A stretch of 64,000 nucleotides of DNA from Vibrio tubiashii (GTDB taxonomy: Bacteria > Pseudomonadota > Gammaproteobacteria > Enterobacterales > Vibrionaceae), in NCBI RefSeq assembly GCF_028551255.1, contig NZ_CP117029.1, positions 2,728,001-2,792,000 of the forward strand, read 5' to 3'. Positions 9,533 to 19,905 of the stretch are shown here, in pieces (position 1 is the first letter of the stretch; each line of letters begins with the position of its first letter). The position numbers and the translations under genes are program-made. Below the pieces are notes generated by a model, which saw only the letters and a list, made by a program, of their open reading frames with translations, did no database searches and had not been told where the DNA came from.

Positions 9533-10492
9533 TTAATCTAGTGCGACAACTTCGCCACAAATCATCATCAGTTGGTCACGAAGCCAAATGTGGCCTTTGT
9601 CTTTTTCGCTTGATTCGTGCCAGCTTAAGTAGCCGCTGATCTTGCCATTTTCGAATGGGAAGTCGATCACTTGTAGCTGCTCTTTGTTTGCTGCGTTCTC
9701 AACCATCCAACGAGGAGCAATCGTTACCAGTTCAGATTGACCAACAACGTAAAGGACGTTGCTCAGGCTTGTACCTTCATAGTATGCCTGAACGTCTAGG
9801 TCGCGGTATGCCTGCTCAGAGAAGCTACGCTGACCATGAACTTTAGAGAGCTTAGCATGACGCTCACGAACCAATAGGTCAGGTGTCACGACACCTTGAA
9901 TACGAGGGTGAGCTTTAGAAGCAACAACAACTAACTCGTCTTGGAAGATTTCTGTGCTTGAGAAGCCTTGCTCATCAAAACGTGCGTAATCAATAACAAA
10001 GTCGATCTCTTGGTAACGCATACGCTCAGCTAGCTGACGATCAAACTCAGCATCAAGGTGAAGCTGAACATTTGGCGCTAGTTCATGAATAGTCGACATG
10101 ATCTTTGGAGCAAAACGCATATCACATGGGCTACAGATCGCCAGTTTAAATAGACGCGTTGATGTTTCTGGAGAGAACACTGAGCTAGGTAGCTCGTTAC
10201 GGATTAGTTGTAACGCTTGACGAACAGGACCAAACAATTGGCGAGCACGCTGAGTTGGCTGAATACCACGACCCTGACGCATAAATAGCTCATCGTTAAA
10301 CATGACTTTTAGGCGAGCAACTGCATTACTAACTGCTGGTTGAGACATACCTAAGTTATGTGCAGCACGAGTGATATTTTGCTCTTGCATAACCGCATCA
10401 AACACAGTTAAAAGGTTTAGATCTACTCCACGTAAAGTACTTTCCATGCGGTAGCTAGCGATAGCACTCATAGACTCTTTCTTATCAATCAT
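9533..10492 (-). CDS. leuO: LysR-family regulator LeuO
   Basis: DNA-binding regulator of LysR type, known in Vibrio and enterics as an antagonist of H-NS and a regulator of stress, virulence and amino-acid genes. The N-terminal winged helix contains VDLNLLTVFDAVMQEQNITR and MSQPAVSNAVARLKVMF, nearly identical to E. coli LeuO. The effector domain follows (about 110-319). The 319-residue frame starts at 10492; an internal ATG at residue 8 (MSAIASYRMES) could be the true start. Its place between ilvIH and leuABCD is the conserved LeuO neighbourhood. The upstream DNA is very AT-rich, as for H-NS and LeuO-controlled promoters. Confidence 0.93.
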   Translation of the reverse strand: MIDKKESMSAIASYRMESTLRGVDLNLLTVFDAVMQEQNITRAAHNLGMSQPAVSNAVARLKVMFNDELFMRQGRGIQPTQRARQLFGPVRQALQLIRNELPSSVFSPETSTRLFKLAICSPCDMRFAPKIMSTIHELAPNVQLHLDAEFDRQLAERMRYQEIDFVIDYARFDEQGFSSTEIFQDELVVVASKAHPRIQGVVTPDLLVRERHAKLSKVHGQRSFSEQAYRDLDVQAYYEGTSLSNVLYVVGQSELVTIAPRWMVENAANKEQLQVIDFPFENGKISGYLSWHESSEKDKGHIWLRDQLMMICGEVVALD

Positions 10493-10840
10493 TGGGGATG
10501 CCTCTTTAAATTCTTCAGCGTATATGGTCGTTAAATTGAAATTTGAGTTAGGAATAGAAAACCCATTTCTCGCGTCATCTGTTGTATTTATTTGTTAGAT
10601 GTTTGTCGGCGAACCATTACTATCAACGAATCATTCAGCGATTAGCAATAAGATTGACAATTAATCAGTATTTTTTACCTATAATCCTGAATAGTTATTA
10701 AATTACAAATAGTTAAATAGATTATAAAAAGTTATAAAGCACACTGTTTTATAGATATATATAGAAATTTGATATTAATTCCCCCTGTTAAAACTCAGTA
10801 TCAGACATGAGCCAAAGCTATAATTCGAATAGTGGAAACA
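10493..10840. other. AT-rich region upstream of leuO
   Basis: No gene seen. About 350 bases of strongly AT-rich DNA (long ATTAAATTACAAATAGTTAAATAG-like runs near 10690-10760) form the leuO promoter region. This composition fits silencing by H-NS and autoregulation by LeuO, which is an inference. Confidence 0.5.
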
Positions 10841-10868
10841 AAAACAGCATCAATAATTGATGCTGTTA
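10841..10868 (-). terminator. Terminator after the VC2487-type glycosyltransferase
   Basis: AACAGCATCAAT / ATTGATGCTGTT, a perfect 12-bp inverted repeat with a one-base centre, followed on the minus strand by a five-base T-run. It lies 22 bases beyond the stop. Confidence 0.82.
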
Positions 10869-10890
10869 TTCGATATGAGTAAAACGTTTG

Positions 10891-11937
10891 CTATAGATTG
10901 GTGACGTAACTAGGAAAGTCGACTTTCTCCCATAAACTCTCCGTCAAGACAGATTTGTCTTCCCAATCACCCTGTTTAATCCAAGCGACAATGGCTTCTG
11001 CTACGTCTGGATAATTGACACTCTCAGCGCTCGATTCATCTAGCCAATTTCGTACCACAGCCGCATCTAAGATTTCCATACAAGTCGCTAAGCCCAAGTC
11101 TTCCAGAGTTGCCACGTTGCTCACTTGTTCAAACTGCCCCGTCAATGGCTTGAGTAACAGCTTCTTACCAAGAGTGAGTGCCTCAGAAGGAAGTTCAAAA
11201 CCACCATTCGCAATCACCCCTTTGCAGCGCTGAAGGTGAAGTTGAAACGAGTATAAACTTAACGGCATAAACTCTATGTTGTCGATTGTCTTCGGTTCAA
11301 TGACTTCGGGGTGATAACAGACAAAATGTTGACTGGTAAATCTCAGTAATAACTCAGTGATATCAGAAATACTCTCAAACGGTAAGTAGACCAGAACAAA
11401 GGCTTCCTCCACCGTATCACCGCTTGGAGTGTGAATAATGGGCGGCAAGATAGGCTGATCGAAATGATACCAATGCAAACCAATATGATGCTGCGCGGGA
11501 GCAAAGTGCTTTATCACCTTTTTATCCAACCAACTGGCCCCTTTTAGTGGCACTGAGTATCGGAACGCATTCTGATGACTAATACTGATCGATGGAACAC
11601 CCTGTTTTTTCGCCGCCCATGCAGAGACAGGTTCAAAATCGTTGAGAACCAGATCGTAGCGAGATAAATCAAGTTCACTGACATCACGCCAGAACTGCCA
11701 TAAGCTGTTAGAAATACAGGTTTTAAAGTAATTCACTCTGCCTTTGTCTGTTGCAAAGGTTAAACCTCGTCGAGTTTGATAATCACCAAACTGCTCCATA
11801 CAGAAGTACTTACTCTCTTCTCGGCCAGTAAACAGATAATCGACCTGCATACCGGCTTCAGCCAAGCATTTCGACATTGCTCTAGCACGCGCAATATGCC
11901 CGTTGCCCGTCCCTTGCACTCCGTATAAGATTTTCAT
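10891..11937 (-). CDS. Glycosyltransferase-like protein, MJ1255/VC2487 family
   Basis: A 348-residue protein with the N-terminal motif MKILYGVQGTGNGHIARA, the signature of the MJ1255/VC2487 family. The GNGH-type loop and the C-terminal GFELPSEAL and KPLTGQFEQ segments resemble GT-B glycosyltransferases such as MurG or UGT types, with nucleotide-sugar binding in the C-terminal half (about 230-310). The substrate is not known. It is 3 bases downstream of a PAP2 phosphatase on the same strand. Transfer of a sugar to a lipid carrier or lipid is a reasonable guess from this pairing only. Confidence 0.75.
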   Translation of the reverse strand: MKILYGVQGTGNGHIARARAMSKCLAEAGMQVDYLFTGREESKYFCMEQFGDYQTRRGLTFATDKGRVNYFKTCISNSLWQFWRDVSELDLSRYDLVLNDFEPVSAWAAKKQGVPSISISHQNAFRYSVPLKGASWLDKKVIKHFAPAQHHIGLHWYHFDQPILPPIIHTPSGDTVEEAFVLVYLPFESISDITELLLRFTSQHFVCYHPEVIEPKTIDNIEFMPLSLYSFQLHLQRCKGVIANGGFELPSEALTLGKKLLLKPLTGQFEQVSNVATLEDLGLATCMEILDAAVVRNWLDESSAESVNYPDVAEAIVAWIKQGDWEDKSVLTESLWEKVDFPSYVTNL

Positions 11938-11940
11938 TGT

Positions 11941-12468
11941 TCAACTCCCGATTATGGTTAATGCTAATTGAGCACAACCAATACCAAGCAAAGCCCCTAA
12001 CAAAACATCCGTCAGAAAGTGCACGCCAAGCAAAATACGTGAACTGGCTATCAAGGTTGCCCAGATAAGCGTGACGACTTCCAGATCAACGAAGTAATGA
12101 CCTGTGATTGAAGCCATAAGAAAAGCAGCAGCAGTATGGCCAGAAGGAAGACTGTAACGATCTGAAGGAGTGATAAACGAGGTCACTAAGTCGCACAACT
12201 CTTGCGGGCGGCGACGTTTAAACGAGTTCTTAGCTAACCAATAGATTGGCAACTCCATTGCAAATGCCAGCAACCCAGCCAACAAAAACAACTTGCCTTC
12301 AATTCCTGCAAACAAGTACGCGAACACGCCAAAGGCAATGTATAGATGCCCATCACCAGTATGTGAAACAGCTTTACTGATACGCGAGACAGGATAATTA
12401 AATCTGTGCTGGAGACAGAACAGAGAGAACGCCAGATCAAACTTGGCAATAGGTTCGATTGAACGCAT
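11941..12468 (-). CDS. PAP2 superfamily membrane phosphatase
   Basis: A 175-residue integral membrane lipid phosphatase. It carries all three PAP2 signatures in order: KNSFKRRRP (about 80-88), SLPSGHTAAAF (about 107-117) and SRILLGVHFLTDVLLG (about 142-157), which supply the catalytic His, Arg and Asp. Several hydrophobic segments surround them. Likely substrates are undecaprenyl pyrophosphate or phosphatidic and phosphatidylglycerol phosphates; the sequence alone does not decide. A good ribosome-binding site (AAAAGGAGTCGGTA) fixes the start. It forms a two-gene operon with the VC2487-type glycosyltransferase. Confidence 0.85.
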   Translation of the reverse strand: MRSIEPIAKFDLAFSLFCLQHRFNYPVSRISKAVSHTGDGHLYIAFGVFAYLFAGIEGKLFLLAGLLAFAMELPIYWLAKNSFKRRRPQELCDLVTSFITPSDRYSLPSGHTAAAFLMASITGHYFVDLEVVTLIWATLIASSRILLGVHFLTDVLLGALLGIGCAQLALTIIGS

Positions 12469-12679
12469 TACCGACTCCTTTTATTGACGGTGTTGCGATC
12501 ACACTAAGTGGATTTAGTGACAGCTCGGTGAATGTTTTGCGGTAGTTCGGTTACACGGACTTAATATGGTTAGCCAAGCAAGACATTCACCTTTTCAATA
12601 TAAAGAGGGCTTAAAAGCACCGATTTTGCGTGTTTTTAGGTTGAACTGATCTGACTTGAATAAAAAAACAACTTTAGGG

Positions 12680-12708
12680 TTGACGTTGACTCTTGAGTGC
12701 GGTACTAA
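12680..12708 (+). promoter_or_regulatory. leu operon promoter
   Basis: A -35 TTGACG and a -10 TACTAA separated by 17 bases, about 50 bases upstream of the leader peptide. A second TTGACT overlaps by a half turn. Confidence 0.6.
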
Positions 12709-12761
12709 TTTGTTAACTTAAATTTGTGGATTATTTAACGCCCTTAAAGGAACCGTTAACA

Positions 12762-12824
12762 ATGATGAACCGTTTTTCTATCCTGCTGAGCCTCCTCCTT
12801 ATCGTGACACAATCGCGCGGGTAG
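12762..12824 (+). CDS. leuL: leu operon leader peptide
   Basis: A 20-codon frame starting ATG ATG and encoding MMNRFSILLSLLLIVTQSRG, with five Leu codons in six around the LLSLLL run. It lies between the leu promoter and a strong terminator ahead of leuA. That is the classic layout of transcription attenuation: ribosomes stall at the Leu codons when leucyl-tRNA is scarce, and the downstream terminator fails to form. An AAAGGAACC ribosome-binding site precedes it. Too short for routine gene finding. Confidence 0.88.
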   Translation: MMNRFSILLSLLLIVTQSRG

Positions 12825-12859
12825 GCTGTGGAAGAAAAATAACCACACAGAATTACACA

Positions 12860-12888
12860 AAACCCGCACTTAGATGCGGGTTTTTTTA
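12860..12888 (+). terminator. leu operon attenuator
   Basis: Stem AAACCCGCA / TGCGGGTTT followed by seven T, 36 bases after the leuL stop and 80 bases before leuA. The segment CGCGCGGGTAGG at the end of leuL could pair with the terminator's left arm as an antiterminator. Confidence 0.88.
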
Positions 12889-12967
12889 TACCTAGCTTTT
12901 TATTGCTAAGTAACGGAAGTAAACGATTAACAGATGTGAAAAACATCGAATCACTAAGGAAGCAAAC

Positions 12968-14515
12968 ATGAACGATCAAGTCATTATTTTCGACACCACT
13001 TTGCGTGATGGCGAACAAGCGTTGTCAGCAAGCTTGACGGTTAAAGAAAAACTGCAAATTGCCTACGCACTTGAAAGGCTCGGCGTTGATGTGATTGAAG
13101 CAGGTTTTCCTGTTTCATCGCCTGGTGATTTTGAATCTGTCCAGACCATTGCGCGCAACATCAAAAACAGCCGAATCTGTGGTCTTTCGCGTGCCGTTGC
13201 GAAAGATATTGATGCCGCAGCTGAAGCGCTAAAAGTTGCTGAACAGTTCCGTATCCATACCTTTATTTCTACTTCCACAGTTCATGTCCAAGACAAGCTT
13301 CGCCGTAGCTACGATGACGTAGTTGAAATGGGCGTTAAAGCGGTTAAGCATGCTCGCCAATACACCGACGACGTTGAGTTTTCGTGTGAAGATGCAGGTC
13401 GTACACCAATCGACAATTTGTGTCGTATGGTTGAAGCTGCGATTGACGCTGGCGCAAACACCATCAATATTCCTGATACTGTTGGCTACACAGTCCCTAA
13501 CGAATTTGGCGGTATCATCCATACTCTATTTAACCGCGTACCGAACATCGACAAAGCGATCATCTCAGTACACTGTCATGATGACTTAGGTATGTCTGTT
13601 GCTAACTCAATTGCCGCAGTACAAGCAGGTGCGCGACAAATCGAAGGAACCATTAACGGAATCGGTGAACGTGCTGGTAACTGTTCTTTGGAAGAGATCG
13701 CGATGATCATCAAGACTCGCCAAGAGCTATTAGGTGTTCATACCGGCCTTAAACACGATGAAATCCATCGTACCAGTAAGTTGGTCAGCCAACTTTGTAA
13801 TATGCCGATTCAGGACAACAAGGCTATCGTAGGTGCTAACGCATTCAGCCACTCTTCAGGTATTCACCAAGATGGCATGCTAAAGAACAAGAACACCTAC
13901 GAAATCATGACGCCTGAGTCTATCGGCCTTAAGAACCAAGCACTAAACCTAACCAGTCGTAGTGGTCGCGCAGCTGTGAAAAGCCACATGGATACCATGG
14001 GCTACAAAGAAGATGAGTACAACCTAGATGCCTTGTATGAAGACTTCTTGAAGCTAGCCGACCGTAAGGGCCAAGTTTTCGATTACGATTTAGAAGCCTT
14101 GATGCATTTCTCAAATCTTCGCGAAGAAGATGATTTCTACAAACTTAACTACCTAAGCGTTCAGTCAGGTAGTGTCATGGCGACAACCAGTATCAAACTG
14201 CAGTGTGGTGATGAAGAACAATCAGAAGCCGCTGTGGGTAATGGTCCGGTCGATGCGCTTTACCAGTGTATCTATCGAGTAACCGGATATGATATTGTGC
14301 TAGATAAGTTTGATTTAACGGCAAAAGGGGAAGGTGAAGACGGTCTAGGTCAAGCCGATATCATCGCCAACTATAAAGGCCGTAAGTACCATGGTACAGG
14401 TGTTTCAACCGATATTGTTGAAGCATCAGGTCAAGCACTACTGCACGTAATCAATAGCATCCATCGTGCAGATAAGATTGCTGAAATCAAACAGAAAAAA
14501 ATCGAAACCGTATAG
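12968..14515 (+). CDS. leuA: 2-isopropylmalate synthase
   Basis: First step of leucine synthesis, condensing acetyl-CoA with 2-ketoisovalerate. The 515-residue length is standard. [10 protein letters not shown] (about 8-17) supplies the metal and catalytic residues, and [13 protein letters not shown] (about 201-213) the metal-binding His pair. [11 protein letters not shown] follows, and the C-terminal regulatory domain (about 390-515) binds leucine. The ribosome-binding site AAGGAAGCAAAC precedes the ATG. It is the first gene of leuABCD, behind the leader and attenuator. Confidence 0.97.
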   Translation: MNDQVIIFDTTLRDGEQALSASLTVKEKLQIAYALERLGVDVIEAGFPVSSPGDFESVQTIARNIKNSRICGLSRAVAKDIDAAAEALKVAEQFRIHTFISTSTVHVQDKLRRSYDDVVEMGVKAVKHARQYTDDVEFSCEDAGRTPIDNLCRMVEAAIDAGANTINIPDTVGYTVPNEFGGIIHTLFNRVPNIDKAIISVHCHDDLGMSVANSIAAVQAGARQIEGTINGIGERAGNCSLEEIAMIIKTRQELLGVHTGLKHDEIHRTSKLVSQLCNMPIQDNKAIVGANAFSHSSGIHQDGMLKNKNTYEIMTPESIGLKNQALNLTSRSGRAAVKSHMDTMGYKEDEYNLDALYEDFLKLADRKGQVFDYDLEALMHFSNLREEDDFYKLNYLSVQSGSVMATTSIKLQCGDEEQSEAAVGNGPVDALYQCIYRVTGYDIVLDKFDLTAKGEGEDGLGQADIIANYKGRKYHGTGVSTDIVEASGQALLHVINSIHRADKIAEIKQKKIETV

Positions 14516-14566
14516 ATTTAAAAGACTCCAGGGACGCGAGTCGTCCCTTGAGCTTAAAAGAAATAA

Positions 14567-15676
<1,110 letters not shown>

Positions 15677-15782
15677 TTACTAAATACACAAACACAACAG
15701 ATTAAAGTCGTCATTAATAATACCAACCCAATGGCAGAGGTACTTCCTTTAAGTCATTGGTGCTGCAACAAGGCAGCGATAT

Positions 15783-15827
15783 CAATCAGACTTGGGAGTT
15801 TAGCCCGCTAAATGACCAAGCTGATTG
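15783..15827 (+). repeat. Long stem-loop in the leuB-leuC gap
   Basis: CAATCAG(A)CTTGG pairs with CCAAGCTGATTG across a 12-bp stem with one bulged A, and an inner TTTAG/CTAAA stem lies inside. No T-run follows, so it is not a normal terminator. It sits 46 bases ahead of leuC in a 197-base gap. Confidence 0.75.
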
Positions 15828-15873
15828 AGAGAAGCTAACGTAGTTGTGGTGACAAGGACGACGAGGAAGAGCA

Positions 15874-17274
15874 ATGGGCAAAACATTATACGAGAAAGTC
15901 TACGACGCACACGTTGCCGTAGCCGCCGAGGGTGAAAACCCAATTTTATACATCGACCGCCACTTGGTTCATGAAGTAACCTCTCCACAGGCGTTCGATG
16001 GCTTGCGTGAAAAAGGTCGTCAGGTTCGTCAGGTAAGCAAGACGTTTGCAACCATGGACCACAACGTTTCAACGCAAACTAAAGACATCAATGCATCCGG
16101 AGAGATGGCGCGTATCCAGATGGAAACGCTATCTAAAAACTGTGAAGAGTTTGGTGTCACCCTTTACGACATCAACCACAAATACCAAGGTATTGTGCAT
16201 GTTATGGGCCCTGAGTTAGGTATCACTCTACCAGGCATGACGATTGTTTGTGGTGACTCACACACAGCGACTCACGGTGCATTCGGTTCTTTAGCTTTTG
16301 GTATTGGTACATCAGAAGTTGAGCACGTTCTAGCAACTCAAACGCTAAAACAAGCGCGCGCAAAAACCATGAAGATCGAAGTGAAAGGCAAGGTAGCAGC
16401 GGGCATCACTGCGAAAGATATCGTCCTAGCTATCATCGGTGAAACAACCGCAGCGGGTGGTACTGGCTACGTAGTTGAGTTCTGTGGTGAAGCAATTACT
16501 GATCTTACGATGGAAGGTCGTATGACAGTGTGTAACATGGCTATCGAGTTAGGTGCTAAAGCAGGTCTGATCGCGCCAGATGAAACCACGTTCGAATACA
16601 TCAAAGGCCGCAAGTTCGCGCCTCAGGGTCAAGACCTAGATGCGGCAATTGAATACTGGTCGTCTCTAAAAACTGACGATGATGCTGAGTTTGACGCAGT
16701 CGTAACGCTAAACGCAGCGGATATCAAACCTCAAGTCACTTGGGGGACAAACCCAGGCCAAGTGATCGCGGTAGATGAGCCAATTCCAGCACCAGAAAGC
16801 TTCGCAGATCCTGTAGAAAAAGCATCGGCAGAAAAAGCGCTGGCTTACATGGGTCTAGAAGCAGGCAAAGCACTATCTGACTACAAAGTAGACAAAGTTT
16901 TCGTAGGCTCTTGTACTAACTCTCGTATCGAAGACATGCGCGCTGCAGCTGAAGTAGCTAAAGGTCGCAAGGTCGCCGATAACGTACAAGCACTTATTGT
17001 TCCTGGCTCAGAGCAAGTAAAAGCTCAAGCAGAAGCAGAAGGATTAGACGTGATCTTTAAAGACGCAGGCTTTGAATGGCGTCTGCCGGGTTGCTCTATG
17101 TGTCTAGCAATGAACAATGACCGCTTAGGTCCGCACGAGCGCTGTGCGTCTACTTCAAACCGTAACTTTGAAGGTCGCCAAGGCCGTGATGGTCGTACCC
17201 ACCTAGTGAGCCCTGCGATGGCGGCGGCAGCAGCAATTGCTGGTCACTTTGTTGATATTCGTGAACTAGATTAA
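15874..17274 (+). CDS. leuC: 3-isopropylmalate dehydratase, large subunit
   Basis: Large subunit of the aconitase-type isomerase that converts 2- to 3-isopropylmalate, with a [4Fe-4S] cluster. The 466-residue length matches E. coli LeuC. The cluster cysteines are in VGSCTNSR (about 347) and CSMC (about 407 and 410). The substrate stretch [21 protein letters not shown] is near 128. It starts after a 197-base gap containing a stem-loop, and is followed 11 bases later by leuD. Confidence 0.97.
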   Translation: MGKTLYEKVYDAHVAVAAEGENPILYIDRHLVHEVTSPQAFDGLREKGRQVRQVSKTFATMDHNVSTQTKDINASGEMARIQMETLSKNCEEFGVTLYDINHKYQGIVHVMGPELGITLPGMTIVCGDSHTATHGAFGSLAFGIGTSEVEHVLATQTLKQARAKTMKIEVKGKVAAGITAKDIVLAIIGETTAAGGTGYVVEFCGEAITDLTMEGRMTVCNMAIELGAKAGLIAPDETTFEYIKGRKFAPQGQDLDAAIEYWSSLKTDDDAEFDAVVTLNAADIKPQVTWGTNPGQVIAVDEPIPAPESFADPVEKASAEKALAYMGLEAGKALSDYKVDKVFVGSCTNSRIEDMRAAAEVAKGRKVADNVQALIVPGSEQVKAQAEAEGLDVIFKDAGFEWRLPGCSMCLAMNNDRLGPHERCASTSNRNFEGRQGRDGRTHLVSPAMAAAAAIAGHFVDIRELD

Positions 17275-17285
17275 GGAGCAAATAC

Positions 17286-17888
17286 ATGTCAGGTTTTAAA
17301 CAACACACAGGCTTAGTTGTTCCTCTAGATGCAGCGAACGTAGATACCGATGCAATCATTCCTAAGCAGTTCCTGCAAAAGGTGTCCCGTCTAGGCTTTG
17401 GTAAACACTTATTCCATGATTGGCGTTTCCTTGATGACGCAGGTGAGCAGCCAAACCCAGAGTTTGTAATGAACGCACCTCGCTATCAAGGGGCTTCTAT
17501 TCTGCTAGCTCGTGAAAACTTTGGTTGTGGTTCATCACGTGAACACGCGCCATGGGCATTAGCAGATTACGGCATCAAAGCGATGATCGCGCCAAGCTTT
17601 GCCGATATTTTTTACGGTAACTCGATCAACAACCAGATGGTTCCTGTACGACTAACTGAGCAAGAAGTCGATGAAATTTTCCAGTTCGTCGAAGCAAACC
17701 AAGGCGCAGAAGTTGAGGTCGACCTCGAAGCGAACCTAGTTCGTGCAAACGGTAAAGAGTACTCATTTGAAATTGATGAGTTCCGTCGCCACTGTCTACT
17801 AAACGGTTTAGACAACATTGGCCTGACTCTTCAGCACGAAGACAAAATTGCCGCTTATGAAGCAAATATTCCAAGCTTCCTGAAATAA
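17286..17888 (+). CDS. leuD: 3-isopropylmalate dehydratase, small subunit
   Basis: Small subunit partner of LeuC, 200 residues, standard length. The signature [15 protein letters not shown] is near residues 79-93. The N-terminus [16 protein letters not shown] is typical. It is the last gene of leuABCD, followed by a terminator. Confidence 0.97.
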   Translation: MSGFKQHTGLVVPLDAANVDTDAIIPKQFLQKVSRLGFGKHLFHDWRFLDDAGEQPNPEFVMNAPRYQGASILLARENFGCGSSREHAPWALADYGIKAMIAPSFADIFYGNSINNQMVPVRLTEQEVDEIFQFVEANQGAEVEVDLEANLVRANGKEYSFEIDEFRRHCLLNGLDNIGLTLQHEDKIAAYEANIPSFLK

Positions 17889-17911
17889 GCAAAGTGAGCA
17901 CTCTGATAAAC

Positions 17912-17939
17912 AAAAGGTTGGCCTCGGCTAACCTTTTTT
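17912..17939 (+). terminator. leu operon terminator
   Basis: AAAGGTTGGCC / GGCTAACCTTT stem with a T-run, 23 bases after the leuD stop. Confidence 0.88.
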
Positions 17940-17983
17940 GTTGGGCCCTGAAACAAACTTGCTTTTCACTAGGTCTAGTAGTT

Positions 17984-18146
17984 ATACCAATCACATTAAT
18001 TAGATGTTCAGAAAATTGCGTAGGGAAAACCGCTTAGAACAAGGCAAAGATTGCAGCTAGCTAGTTGTTCTACCTACAAAAGCTTTAACGCAGTTATCAG
18101 CGGTTTTAACAAGCAAGAGTGATCAGATAATTGGTGTGATTGGTAT
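17984..18146. repeat. MITE-like imperfect palindrome
   Basis: A 163-bp intergenic element bounded by inverted ends ATACCAATCACA...TGTGATTGGTAT, with the likeness continuing inward (AATTA / TAATT). Inside, nested arms can pair: GTAGG with CCTAC and AGAACAA with TTGTTCT; AAAACCGC with GCGGTTTT is an alternative pairing. No coding capacity. Elements with ends of this kind are common between genes in Vibrio; the family name is not certain. It ends 30 bases before the DUF547 gene and may contribute its leader. Confidence 0.7.
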
Positions 18147-18175
18147 CAAAACACTTTTACAAAGGACTTAACCTG

Positions 18176-18958
18176 ATGATGCGTATTATTACTTTGCTAC
18201 TGACTCTTATCTCTTTTCATTCACTTGCCGCACCAAAATCAGAGCTCTGGTCTTTTTGGCAGCAATCAAACCAAAGTAATACCACCGCGATTTCTCACCA
18301 GGAGTGGCAATCTTTTCTAGATAGCTACTTAGTCGAAGATGGAGACAATACCTTAGTCAAATACGGTTCTGTCTCACCTCAAGATAAGCAAAAGTTAAAT
18401 CAGTATATCGCGACACTCGCTGCGGTTGATCCTAGAGAGTACTCCTCAAATGAGCAGTACGCCTACTGGGTTAACCTTTACAATGCGATTACGGTCGACT
18501 TGATCCTTGATGACTACCCTGTGAAGTCAATCACTAAGCTAGGTGGACTATTTAGTTTTGGTCCATGGGGGGATGAAGTGGTTACAATCGCCGGTAAGAA
18601 GCTCACTCTCAATGATATTGAACACCGCATTCTTCGCCCAATTTGGAATGACCCTCGTACTCACTATGCAGTTAACTGTGCCAGTCTAGGTTGCCCAAAC
18701 CTCCAAACCCAAGCTTTTACTGCTGATAATACCGAGCAACTCTTAGAGCAAGCGGCTAAAGAGTTTATTAATAGTGATAAAGGTGTTCTTCAATTAAAAG
18801 GCAAGACTCAGCTTTCTTCCATTTACGACTGGTTTGCAGAGGACTTTGGTAACAAACAAGAGTTGATCCAACATCTAGTTAAGTATCGCCCAGAGTTAGC
18901 AAACCTAAACGGTAAGTTTAGTTATGAGTACGACTGGGATTTGAATGAGAAGAAATAG
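18176..18958 (+). CDS. DUF547 domain protein, exported
   Basis: A 260-residue protein from the ATG at 18176, chosen because AAAGGACTTAACCTG precedes it and a signal peptide follows at once (MMRIITLLLTLISFHSLAA, cleavage after about residue 20). The frame is open to 18140 inside the MITE-like element. DUF547 features are YAYWVNLYNAITVDLILD and HYAVNCASLGCPNLQTQAF, the latter with two conserved Cys. The function of DUF547 is not established; a periplasmic location is likely. It stands alone between the leu operon and the rRNA operon. Confidence 0.85.
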   Translation: MMRIITLLLTLISFHSLAAPKSELWSFWQQSNQSNTTAISHQEWQSFLDSYLVEDGDNTLVKYGSVSPQDKQKLNQYIATLAAVDPREYSSNEQYAYWVNLYNAITVDLILDDYPVKSITKLGGLFSFGPWGDEVVTIAGKKLTLNDIEHRILRPIWNDPRTHYAVNCASLGCPNLQTQAFTADNTEQLLEQAAKEFINSDKGVLQLKGKTQLSSIYDWFAEDFGNKQELIQHLVKYRPELANLNGKFSYEYDWDLNEKK

Positions 18959-18999
18959 CGGAAGAGGATAAGGGGTGCGAGAACGGGCTTCGCCCTACG

Positions 19000-19047
19000 G
19001 AAAACTGGAAAACTGGAAAACTGGAAAACTGGAAAACTGGAAAACTG
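19000..19047 (+). repeat. 8-bp tandem repeat, six copies
   Basis: Six perfect copies of GAAAACTG, then a degenerate GAAAGTTT. This is a simple-sequence tract that could vary in copy number. Confidence 0.95.
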
Positions 19048-19100
19048 GAAAGTTTTTGAGGGTTGGCATATCATGCCAACCTTTTTTCAATGCATTACGT

Positions 19101-19205
19101 TGTCATCCTCAAGAGCGAGGAACGAGTGAGTTGGGGATCTCTAAAAGCGAGTCGAATACACTATGGGATTCCCTACTCCTTCCTTCGTCAGTCTATGGAA
19201 TGACA
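19101..19205. repeat. REP-like element with TGTCAT ends
   Basis: A 105-bp segment bounded by TGTCATCC and GGAATGACA, with no coding capacity, of the dispersed intergenic type seen in many Vibrio genomes. Confidence 0.55.
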
Positions 19206-19344
19206 GTTTACCTCTCAAAGGACGCTGTCTACCTTAGATTTTCAACGCGTAGCACTCCAGCAGGGCGAAGTCCGATCCCGTTTTCCCGAAACGAAGTGTT
19301 CCATAGGACGAAGTCCGTTCCTGCTCTCCAATACGCAGATACAA

Positions 19345-19373
19345 AAAGACCTCAGCATTTCTGCTGAGGTCTG
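19345..19373 (-). terminator. Second terminator downstream of the rRNA/tRNA cluster
   Basis: AGACCTCAGCA / TGCTGAGGTCT stem (11 bp) with a T-run on the minus strand. Confidence 0.8.
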
Positions 19374-19453
19374 GAATAAGTGGCGGACGGCCGGGCTTGC
19401 GCTCAAGCGGGACTCGTTCCCTGGAAGGGAAAATTACCTCGTTTTTAAACGAC

Positions 19454-19480
19454 AAAGCCCAGTCCGAAGACTGGGCTTTT
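19454..19480 (-). terminator. Terminator after tRNA-Asp
   Basis: AAAGCCCAGTC / GACTGGGCTTT stem with a TTCG-type loop, 8 bases beyond the tRNA-Asp 3' end. Confidence 0.82.
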
Positions 19481-19487
19481 AAATAAG

Positions 19488-19564
19488 TGGCGGAGCGGAC
19501 GGGACTCGAACCCGCGACCCCCGGCGTGACAGGCCGGTATTCTAACCAACTGAACTACCGCTCC
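19488..19564 (-). tRNA. tRNA-Asp (GTC)
   Basis: 77 bases including the encoded CCA. The acceptor stem GGAGCGG / CCGCTCC, the anticodon loop CTGTCAC and the GGTTCGAGTCC T-loop are all visible. It is the last stable RNA of the rRNA cluster. Confidence 0.96.
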
Positions 19565-19634
19565 GCACTGGTTAGACTCTTGAGTCTAAGTTTTTTGCCT
19601 TTAGATTTTTCTAAAATCTAAAAACAGAAAGGGA

Positions 19635-19752
19635 ACCTGGCGATGTCCTACTCTCACATGGGGAAGCCCCACACTACCATCGGCGCTAATTCGTTTCACT
19701 TCTGAGTTCGGCATGGAATCAGGTGGGTCCAAATCGCTATGGTCGCCAAGTA
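19635..19752 (-). rRNA. rrf: 5S rRNA, distal copy
   Basis: About 118 bases with CCGAACTCAGAAGTGAAACG and GATGGTAGTGTGGGG, essentially identical to the proximal 5S copy. It lies between tRNA-Thr and tRNA-Asp. Ends are approximate. Confidence 0.95.
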
Positions 19753-19807
19753 AAATTCTTTACGTTTTGCTTTAGGCTCTTAAATAAAGCATAAAACAAA
19801 CAGTAAA

Positions 19808-19883
<76 letters not shown>

Positions 19884-19905
19884 ATCAAGATGTCCCTTTA
19901 GGACT

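Larger units (their letters stand above)
18959..19344. other. Repeat-rich intergenic region with no gene
   Basis: Holds an 8-bp tandem array, an inverted-end repeat, and scattered GAAGTCCG / CGGACTTC modules (near 18984, 19259 and 19309). An open frame spanning 18975-19367 is made of these repeats and has no protein-like features, so I do not call it. Confidence 0.7.

Noticed and set aside
17984..18146. ERIC element
   Set aside because: Ends and length do not match the ERIC core; called a separate MITE-like palindrome.
18975..19367. 130-residue open frame after the DUF547 gene
   Set aside because: It is built from the GAAAACTG tandem tract and intergenic repeats, has no ribosome-binding site, and has no protein-like composition.
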